Positions 1 to 7,500 of a DNA stretch of 64,000 nt are shown here, piece by piece. Origin of the DNA: an uncultured Psychrobacter sp. (GTDB lineage: Bacteria; Pseudomonadota; Gammaproteobacteria; Pseudomonadales; Moraxellaceae); the NCBI RefSeq assembly GCF_947495825.1, contig NZ_CANMAH010000004.1:210950-274949 (forward strand). The letters run 5' to 3'. The first letter of the stretch is position 1. Each line of letters starts with the position of its first letter. A model generated the notes under the pieces. The model was not told the origin of the DNA. It searched no databases and was given only the letters and a program-made list of their open reading frames with translations. The translations under genes and the position numbers were made by a program.

Positions 1-2
1 TG

Positions 3-197
3 GGAGATCGTGCAGGTCGCGAGTTGGCCCGGGGCAGTATTGACCGAATTATGATCCAAGGCGAAAAAGGCTACGTAATCACGACCTCATCAGGTGATGA
101 AGCAGTCCTTACGATTATGGCCAAGCCAAATGCCAAACTTGGATTGATTTTTTTGGATATTAAGCGTGCATCAGAAGCTCTTGCAAAGCTCATCTAA
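3..197 (+). CDS. Roadblock/LC7 (MglB-like) protein, 3' part only
   Basis: The gene enters from outside the window, so only the last 64 residues are visible; they read from GDRAGRELARGS to a stop at 195-197. The pattern GEKGYVITTSS followed by AVLTIMAKPNAKLGLIFLDI and a final helix is that of the second half of a roadblock/LC7 domain. These small dimeric domains commonly act on or with Ras-like GTPases such as MglA. A cognate GTPase may lie upstream, outside the window (inference). The gene is followed 49 bp downstream by the PAS gene in the same direction, so the two probably share a transcript. Confidence 0.75.
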   Translation, partial: GDRAGRELARGSIDRIMIQGEKGYVITTSSGDEAVLTIMAKPNAKLGLIFLDIKRASEALAKLI

Positions 198-246
198 ACA
201 GACTTAGATAACCAAGAATTTAGAACAGTAAATATAGGAAATACTT

Positions 247-741
247 ATGGGCTCTCCACTTTTAGATGCTGTAAAGCCTGATATGCCAGCCGAAAAAGTT
301 AGCATAACCTATCATGACGGTGTCTCGCGTACCGTTTATGATTCGGGGATTGAGCGTCCCTATCCTGATGGTAAGCTTATTGTCTCACGTACTGACTTGG
401 ACGGTCATCTTACCCATGTAAACGATGCATTTGTCGAAATTAGTGGCTATACGATAGATGAGCTAATCGGTCAACAGCACTATATATTGCGCCATCCTGA
501 TATGCCAAAGGCCGCCTACCAAGACTTATGGCAGACGGTAAAATCAGGACAAAAATGGCATGGCTACGTCAAAAACCTGTGTAAAGATGGTAGTCACTAT
601 TGGGTGTATGCAACGGTCGTTCCTAACATACGCCGCGGTCAAACCGTCGGTTATACCTCTGTACGCCGTAAGCCTTCACGTAGCAAGATAGAAGCCGCGA
701 TCGCGCAATACGCCCAAATGAAACAAAATGAGGAAGGTTAA
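247..741 (+). CDS. Aer-type PAS domain protein
   Basis: This 164-residue protein is essentially a single PAS domain. The stretches NDAFVEISGYT (59-69), RHPDMPKAAY (82-91) and GSHYWVYATVVP (115-126) closely match the PAS domain of the aerotaxis receptor Aer, which binds FAD and senses redox state. There is no HAMP, kinase, GGDEF or methyl-accepting domain and no membrane segment, so it is a free-standing cytoplasmic sensor. AGGAAA precedes the ATG. It sits between a roadblock gene and a PhnD-like gene, with only 3 bp before the latter, suggesting one operon. FAD binding is inferred from similarity to Aer. Confidence 0.85.
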   Translation: MGSPLLDAVKPDMPAEKVSITYHDGVSRTVYDSGIERPYPDGKLIVSRTDLDGHLTHVNDAFVEISGYTIDELIGQQHYILRHPDMPKAAYQDLWQTVKSGQKWHGYVKNLCKDGSHYWVYATVVPNIRRGQTVGYTSVRRKPSRSKIEAAIAQYAQMKQNEEG

Positions 742-744
742 ACC

Positions 745-1500
745 ATGAATGAAAAGACATATAACCTATTAATCGCTCCTGATTTTTCGCCTGAGCGTTT
801 TGCAGGCTGGCACATGTTTAATACCTTGATCCAAAAGCGTGCCGACATTCACTTACATCTCAACACGCCCACTTCTCATGCTGAGCAAGAAGAGATGGTC
901 GATGCCGGTGACATACATATTATCTATGCCAACCCCTTTGATGCTGCTACTTTGATTCGCGAAAAAGGCTATCGTGCCATCGCTCGCCCAGTCGGTAAAT
1001 CGGATGAGATGGTGATTGCAGCGTCTGCTAATAGTGATATTAAGCGCTTAGAGGATTTGTCCAAAGGTGCAACCGTCACGATGGCAGACAACCGCGATGT
1101 AAAGCTTATCGGTCTGCGCTTACTAGAAGCAGTGGACTTAGAAGAAGCGGATCTAAGCTGGGAGGTGACCGAGACCTATCAAGCGGCGGCAAGGCAGGTC
1201 ATCAAAGGTGAGGCTCAAGTGGCGTTTTTCTTAGCAGAAATTTTCCATGGTTTTTCACGTTTGACCAAAGCGCAACTGTCAGTGCTGATCGAAAGTGATT
1301 TGGCAGACATCAGCCATGTATTGCTGATTAAAGATGACTTCGCTGATGAAAAAGCACTAAGTCAAGCGATATTGACCTTTCATCAAGATGATAGCGGTAA
1401 AGAAGCACTGACTGAGCTTGGTATGCCACAAGGATTTGAGGCAATGAGCGAAGAAGATGGCGAATTTATGTTAGATCTTATGGAAACCTTGCTTGATTAA
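745..1500 (+). CDS. Cytoplasmic PhnD-like substrate-binding protein
   Basis: The 251-residue protein has the fold signature of PhnD/SsuA/transferrin-type binding proteins: YNLLIAPDFSPERF at the start, DIHIIYANPFDAATLIREKGY near 55-75, and EDLSKGATVTMADN near 105. Classical PhnD proteins are exported and feed an ABC transporter. Here there is no signal peptide or lipobox and no transporter genes are adjacent. It starts 3 bp after the PAS gene behind a strong GAGGAAGG ribosome-binding site. It is more likely a cytoplasmic ligand-sensing partner of the PAS and roadblock proteins than a transport component (inference). The ligand is unknown. Confidence 0.7.
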   Translation: MNEKTYNLLIAPDFSPERFAGWHMFNTLIQKRADIHLHLNTPTSHAEQEEMVDAGDIHIIYANPFDAATLIREKGYRAIARPVGKSDEMVIAASANSDIKRLEDLSKGATVTMADNRDVKLIGLRLLEAVDLEEADLSWEVTETYQAAARQVIKGEAQVAFFLAEIFHGFSRLTKAQLSVLIESDLADISHVLLIKDDFADEKALSQAILTFHQDDSGKEALTELGMPQGFEAMSEEDGEFMLDLMETLLD

Positions 1501-1584
1501 ACGTTAAAAGACGTTTTCTTTATAAAATCACGTACTGCTTGTAGCGCCAAAACCCAGCATACCTCTTATATTTAGGACACCGTT

Positions 1585-2262
1585 ATGGATGATTTATCTG
1601 CAACTGACGATTTATCGTTGTCTAAAGATAGCGAGATGACTGCACGTCATACGTATCGTTATTATGCGCGAAAAATCTTTGCCGATCCTAATAATCGCTA
1701 CTATCACGAACAGCGCATCAATGCTGCATTGCTGCTTGACGAAAAAGAACCCCTACAAGGCGCAGTCGCTGATTTTTTCTTTGGCTGTTGGTATGACATT
1801 CCTTACGATGTCAAAGACATCTTTGCCCGTATCCAAGGTCGCCTGCACCCGCAGATAGAACATGCTTTTCATAACTGTATTAACAAGCTCGATTACATAA
1901 AGCACAGTAGTGAGTTTGCAACGCGCTGGAGCGTGTTGGTGACACCATCATTAAACGTACAAACCCATCGTTTACGTATCAGTAGCGACGATGCAAAAGA
2001 AATCGCCAAAAACATTACTACTGAGCTGTTGAGCGCGCGTGCTGCGGCAGACTGGAGTACAATTGAACAAGTTGAACGCGAGTTTTTTGCCCACTGTTTG
2101 GCCTGTACTGATCGATTGGCTTTCTCCATCGTTTGGTTTGGTTTGGGCAAAAGCGATTGGCAGTTTGATGAACGCTGGCGCAACTGCCAGCAGCAACTAG
2201 AACAAACTGGCTCTACACCCCAAAAAAACACGCAAAACTTAGACAATAAATCAAGCGCATAG
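1585..2262 (+). CDS. Hypothetical protein in the roadblock/PAS cluster
   Basis: The 225-residue soluble protein was not recognised. It has an acidic, Ser/Asp-rich N-terminus, a central region rich in aromatic residues (AVADFFFGCWYDIPYDVKD near 60-78) and a polar, probably disordered tail after residue 200. No signal peptide, membrane segment or catalytic motif is evident. The AGGA at about 1576 before ATGGATGAT supports the start. It lies 84 bp after the PhnD-like gene and 47 bp before the roadblock-like gene, all in one direction, so it is probably part of the same functional unit. Confidence 0.6.
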   Translation: MDDLSATDDLSLSKDSEMTARHTYRYYARKIFADPNNRYYHEQRINAALLLDEKEPLQGAVADFFFGCWYDIPYDVKDIFARIQGRLHPQIEHAFHNCINKLDYIKHSSEFATRWSVLVTPSLNVQTHRLRISSDDAKEIAKNITTELLSARAAADWSTIEQVEREFFAHCLACTDRLAFSIVWFGLGKSDWQFDERWRNCQQQLEQTGSTPQKNTQNLDNKSSA

Positions 2263-2309
2263 CCATTACTTACCCATTCTTTACTCATTTTGTCAACGAG
2301 AACGTTTTT

Positions 2310-2930
2310 ATGTCCATTTTTGATAATGCCGACAAAACTTATATTACTTTAACCCCTGCTGGTGTGTTCGAGGCCTTTTCTCAACACGAACCAACCGCAC
2401 AGCAGCTAGCACTACAAGCGCTCTTATCATATCGTGAAACGATGCTGGTCGCAGTATGGTTAGAGGAATACTCGGAGCGATGGCTAAATAGCTTCGTTGA
2501 GCAAGGGTTTATCGAAAAGCTGTCTACCTTTTTGCCTGCACCCAACCTACCACTTGATCAGTTTTTACCGTATGTGGTCGCAAGCTTATCTGGTAAGCGC
2601 CGCGCTGCTATAGCCTCAGATGAAGGGTTTTGCTTAGCGCGCATTGGCTACAGTCAAGAAGAAGCGGACATGCTAAGCGTAGCAGCCGCAGATTTCTCTG
2701 GATTTATGCTACGTCAAAAGCAGCGCGGCTGGGCGATTGAAAGCCAAGCGATATCTTTTTTTCAGCAAGTTGATTTATTGATACCTGAGACCAGCTTTGT
2801 ATTTTTGTGGATTGATGGTGGCGGCTATGCCCTCATCATCGATGGTGAACCCTTGACCAACAACCGCGCTTTTGTGGAGCTAATCTGGGGAATCAAAACC
2901 TCTGGGCTCAGATTCGACAGCTCGATTTGA
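2310..2930 (+). CDS. Divergent roadblock/LC7-like protein
   Basis: The 206-residue protein has an N-terminal helical part (1-90) and a C-terminal part that resembles a roadblock domain. It contains a strand with IASDEGFCLARIGYSQEEAD (about 101-120), a helix, and then paired strands LIPETSFVFLWIDGGGYALIIDG. This matches the usual roadblock order: strand, helix with an 'EELA-type' turn, then 'vlv...g..lvvv' strands. The resemblance is judged by eye and is weaker than for the fragment at the start of the window. It closes the co-directional cluster; no terminator was identified after it. Confidence 0.5.
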   Translation: MSIFDNADKTYITLTPAGVFEAFSQHEPTAQQLALQALLSYRETMLVAVWLEEYSERWLNSFVEQGFIEKLSTFLPAPNLPLDQFLPYVVASLSGKRRAAIASDEGFCLARIGYSQEEADMLSVAAADFSGFMLRQKQRGWAIESQAISFFQQVDLLIPETSFVFLWIDGGGYALIIDGEPLTNNRAFVELIWGIKTSGLRFDSSI

Positions 2931-3035
2931 TAGCTTAAATTAACAATGCTAGAGGTTATAGCGAGTTACGGGCAGCACACATCAAACATAAATGGTAGTA
3001 GAAGCCGCATATCTTTGGGTTGCCTAATATATAAA

Positions 3036-3195
3036 CAAAACTTAAGAATGCTGAATTAGGTTTTGAAGATTAATCTAATAAAGCTATAGATAATATTTAT
3101 GTATGGTTGCCAACTGAAAAACCATCAGGATACATTTACGGAAAAGATAAGATTTTGGAAAGAAACATAAAATTACAATATAACTTAGATTAATA
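3036..3195 (+). pseudogene. Possible gene relic in intergenic DNA
   Basis: The 354 bp between the roadblock-like gene and the acetyltransferase (2931-3284) hold no intact gene. One frame here reads as protein-like sequence (TKLKNAELGFED, stop, SNKAIDNIYVWLPTEKPSG and on to a stop at about 3193). It is interrupted by one in-frame stop and has no start or ribosome-binding site. It may be the decayed end of a former gene, but the region is AT-rich and the reading could be chance. No family was recognised. Confidence 0.25.
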
Positions 3196-3284
3196 TTTAA
3201 TAAATTGTTTATTAAATACAATTAATTGCTTTACTAGTTGGTTATATTTTATGCAGTACAGCTTTATCTTTTATTCGTTAATCA

Positions 3285-3857
3285 TCAACCACGATTTTTA
3301 AGCATAGATATCTGCCATTGGTGCTGAGTAATTCTGTATAAAACATGCTCAGAAAGGAGATGAGCGGTATTAAGAAAAGGATGACTGAAGTTTTTTTGCG
3401 TATTTCTCATTCCGATACGCTGCATAATCAGTTGCGAGTGCGTGTTAATAACCGCAGTAAAGGCAACGACCTCATCAAGATCTAATCTCTCAAATGCAAA
3501 CCTCAACGATGCTCTTGCCGCCTCAGTGGCATAACCTTGCCCCCAATAATCCTTATGCAGGCGCCAACCAATCTCCACACTGGGCGCAAAAGGCATGTCA
3601 GCATGTGCTTCATTTAAGCCAACCATCCCAATAAAAGCATCGCTCTCTTTTAGACACACTGCCCAAAACCCCCAGCCATTATCTTCAATAAGCTGCTGGC
3701 ATTTATGAGCTATTGCATCGCTGAGTGTGGGCGCTAAGAGCTTGGGAAAGTATTTCATGACCTCAGGATCAGCATTCATCTTAGCAAACACGGCAAAGTC
3801 GCTTGGCTGCCATTGCCTAAGATAGAGTCGTTCTGTTGTTATCACTGTTTGCGTCAT
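3285..3857 (-). CDS. GNAT N-acetyltransferase, RimJ/RimL type
   Basis: The 190-residue protein opens with TERLYLRQWQPSDF, the usual start of the RimJ/RimL-like acetyltransferase_3 family. It contains the acetyl-CoA binding segment around IGWRLHKDYWGQGYATEAARA (about 93-113). The C-terminal part has the conserved NTHSQLIMQRIGM pattern. Such enzymes acetylate amino groups of proteins or small molecules using acetyl-CoA; the substrate cannot be read from sequence. AGGA nine bases before the ATG supports the start. It stands alone, convergent with the upstream cluster and divergent from the adhesin. Confidence 0.85.
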   Translation of the reverse strand: MTQTVITTERLYLRQWQPSDFAVFAKMNADPEVMKYFPKLLAPTLSDAIAHKCQQLIEDNGWGFWAVCLKESDAFIGMVGLNEAHADMPFAPSVEIGWRLHKDYWGQGYATEAARASLRFAFERLDLDEVVAFTAVINTHSQLIMQRIGMRNTQKNFSHPFLNTAHLLSEHVLYRITQHQWQISMLKNRG

Positions 3858-4505
3858 AATCAGTCATCCTGAGAAACCCTCAATAATGTGCAGACTGCCC
3901 TTTTATTCTCTAGTAGTCCAGTCTAATTATTGGCCACATATAATTATATATATTAATGAACATTTTAATTTAATGCAATTAATTTATTCTTTAATTTTAT
4001 TAACGTTTTAAAAAAATTCGTTTTATATAATTCGACTCTTTTAGAGTAATTAAAATTATATTTATAAAATTTTATTATTTTTATTTTAGTATAAAATTAA
4101 ATAATATTTATAATATAAATAAATTAATATTTTTACTATTATTTAAATATTATATTTTATATGGTATTCAAAAGACGTTTATAAACACCACCACAGACGT
4201 ATAAATTACTATCCATCTCAGGCCCTGCATCTCCTGACGGTCAAACCTACTCGTCCGTTATATCTATATCTTTTATATAAAAAATAACGATTATCGTTTT
4301 ATATTCACAATAATGAATATTTATCCCTTAACATTCATAAATTCACATATATAAATATATGAAATTTACATTAATAAATTCTTTTAAGTGAATATAAATT
4401 ATATTTTATTAACCAGCCATTGGTTTTATTGTTTCTATGTCAATTTATTGTCAACAGGCTTTACTGTTATTAGGCAGGGTTTTGACCAATACAGGATGTT
4501 AACTT
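3858..4505. other. Very AT-rich non-coding stretch upstream of adhesin
   Basis: About 650 bp hold no recognisable gene. Most of 3930-4440 is nearly pure A and T. It is interrupted by a more GC-rich island at 4165-4265 that carries two similar words, GACGTTTATAAA and GACGTATAAA. Such DNA upstream of surface adhesins is often bound by H-NS-like silencers (general knowledge; no binding evidence here). The adhesin promoter must lie in the last part. No clear simple-sequence tract of the phase-variation type was found. Confidence 0.5.
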
Positions 4506-7500
4506 ATGAATCGCAATTATAAAGTTATTTGGAATCAGTCATTAAACTGTTTTATGGCAGTCGCAGAATATGCAAAGAGCCGAGGAAAGTCTTCAACCTC
4601 CACTGTAAGCGCTACTTCTAGCGCATCAGCCGCTGTATCGACAGGGGCACAGTTGCTGCGTCTAAGTAGCTTGACGGTCGCACTGGCAGCAACAGGGCTT
4701 ACGCTGTCTACGCAGGCGTTTGCTGTGGCAGGTATTACTGGAGGTACAGGATCTGGGACAGCGATATCTGTCTGTGATCCGAATGTGCTTGGAGCTCCGG
4801 CGGGTAATCAAGCAAATTCAGGGACTAGTGATAGAAATATTGCAATTGGTTGTGAAGCCGTTGCCGACAGTGAGGGTAGTCCTATCGCTGATCGTGGCAA
4901 TCCTTTTTATACTGGTACTATTGCATATACCCCAGGGGGCGAAGTAGGAGGATCTGTAGCGATTGGAACAGGTGCAAGAGCTGAAGAGGCATTTGGACTA
5001 GCGTTAGGTGAGTATGCAACTTCTACCAATGTTGCTAGTGTGGCAATCGGTATCGGTTCTTTATCTGAGGGTAACACATCGTTGGCTATAGGGCGACAAT
5101 CCGTCGCTCAAGGTGACTTTGCACAAGCTCTAGGCAATGTATCGGCGGCTACTGGTACAGGTTCACTTGCTATAGGTCATTCTGCAACAGCAACAGGATA
5201 TCGTTCTATTGCCATTGGTGCACCGGATATCGATAATGCCGATGAAGTCGCTGGACAGACAGGTGCGGGTTATCAACCTAATGGACAAACTGAAGCCTCT
5301 GCTCAAGACTCTATTGCACTTGGTGGCGGCGCACAAGCAACGGCAAATAATGCTTTATCGCTTGGTGCTTTTTCATCCGCTACCGCTGAAAAGTCAGTTG
5401 CTATTGGTACAAATGCGAATGCAACAGCAACTAATTCAGTTGTAATTGGTGATGGTGCGAATACTAATGTTACAGGTGGTGTAGCTATCGGTTTAAATGC
5501 ACAAACTACAGGTGATAACAGTGTTGCGTTAGGAAAAAACTCGGTTGCTGTAGCACAAAGTGGCAAATCTTACATGACTAATGTCGAATCTACAGCTGAT
5601 GGCACCGTCTCGGTCGGTAGCGACACGATAAAACGTCGTGTTACTAACTTGGCTGATGGTGCAGCACCTAGTGACGCTGTAACGGTAGCACAGTTGCAAA
5701 GCACAGTTAGTGCAGGATCAGGAGACAATACCACGCGTTCTGAAGGCAACATGGCAGCTCTTGGTGGCAGCTATGACTCGGGAACAGATACTTATACTGC
5801 TCCAACCTATACCTTAGACAATGGTGCTAACACTAGCACTAACACCACGGTCAATAATGTGGGCGCTGCCCTAAGTAACCTAGACACTCGTACCACTGAT
5901 AATACTGCTGTTATTGCAAAGGGCTTTAACATCAGTGCGGCTGGTGGTACTAACGACAACGTTCAATTAGGTGAAAGCGTTAACTTCAATAATACTGATG
6001 GCAACCTAGTTGTGACTAACACTGTTGACAATGGCATTAACTACGACTTAGCAGAGAACATTAGTGTCACCCAAGCGACTATTGGTGATGCTACCAACAA
6101 TACAGTACTGACCAGCACAGCTAATGGTTTAAATGTCGGCGGTGATAAGATCACTAACCTATCTAACGGCACTATTGCTGCTGGATCAAGTGATGCAGTG
6201 ACGGGTGATCAATTAAACACTACTAATACTAGTGTTACTGCTAATAGAACAGACATCGATATCAACGCAGGCAACATCGCCGACAATAGCAATCGCTCTA
6301 CTGGCAATCTAGCTGCTCTAGGTGGCGGCGCAGCTTATAATGCAGCAACCGATACCTATACTGCCCCAACCTACACCTTGGATGACGGGACTAATACGAC
6401 TACCAATACCACGGTTAACAACGTTGGTGCTGCGCTAGGTAACTTAGATACTCGTACCACTGATAATACCGCTGACATCAATAAAGGTATTAGCTTTGGG
6501 AATGGCACGACAGACAATAACTTTGCGCTAGGCGATACTATTAATGTCACTGGTGACAGTAATCTAACCAGCACTACCACCGCCGATGGCGTACAAGTTA
6601 GTTTAAATGAGAGCGTTGATCTTGGGATAAATGGTAGCGTTAGAACAGGTAATACTACCGTTAATAGATCAGGTGTCACTTTAACTGGTGGTACAAACCA
6701 AACCGTAACCTTGAGCAACAACGGTCTCAATAATGGCGGCAACCGCATTACTAACGTGGCAAATGGCATTGCACCTGAAGACGCTATTAATAGAGGTCAA
6801 CTTGATGCAGTAGAAAATGCTAGTAACGCTAAAATAAACGCTTTAGGCACTAGCACAGCAAGTAACTTAGGCAGCGGTGCAAGCTATGACACTGCAACAG
6901 GTGTAGTTAGTGCCCCTACTTATACATTAAATAACGGTAATAATGATGCGACCACTACAGGCTATAACGATGTCGGTAGCGCATTAGGAAACCTAGATGG
7001 TCGCACCACCACCAACACAAGTGACATTGCTGACATTCAAGCTCAAGCAAACCAAGGCTTTAATATTAACGCTGACAATGGTACTGCTGATAATGTAAAG
7101 CTGGGTGAAACCGTCACCTTCACCAATACTGATGGCAACTTAGTCTCAACCGTTAGTAATAATGGCATCAACTATGATCTAGCAGAAAATATTAACCTTG
7201 GAACAAATGGTAGCGTTAGCACAGGCAGTACTACAGTTAATAGGTCAGGTGTCACCCTAATTGGAGGCAGAAACCAAACCGTAACCTTAAGCAATAACGG
7301 TCTTAATAACGGTGGCAACCGTATTACTCGAGTTGCAGATGGTCTAGTGGACGATGATGCGGCAACCTTTGGTCAAGTTAAAGACGTTGATGGCAAAGTA
7401 GATGCTCTAGGCAACAGCACCGCAAGCAACCTAGGCGGCGGTGCAAGCTATAACGCTGCAACAGGTGTAGTTGACGCACCCACTTATACCTTAAACAACG

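Noticed and set aside
1893..2288. 131-codon minus-strand frame opposite the unknown gene at 1585
   Set aside because: The plus-strand frame is longer, has a ribosome-binding site and continues the operon; the minus frame is rich in Cys/Ser/Arg as expected of a shadow.
4280..4440. Possible replication origin or attachment site in the AT-rich DNA
   Set aside because: No DnaA boxes, integrase gene, tRNA or flanking direct repeats were seen; high A/T content alone is not evidence.
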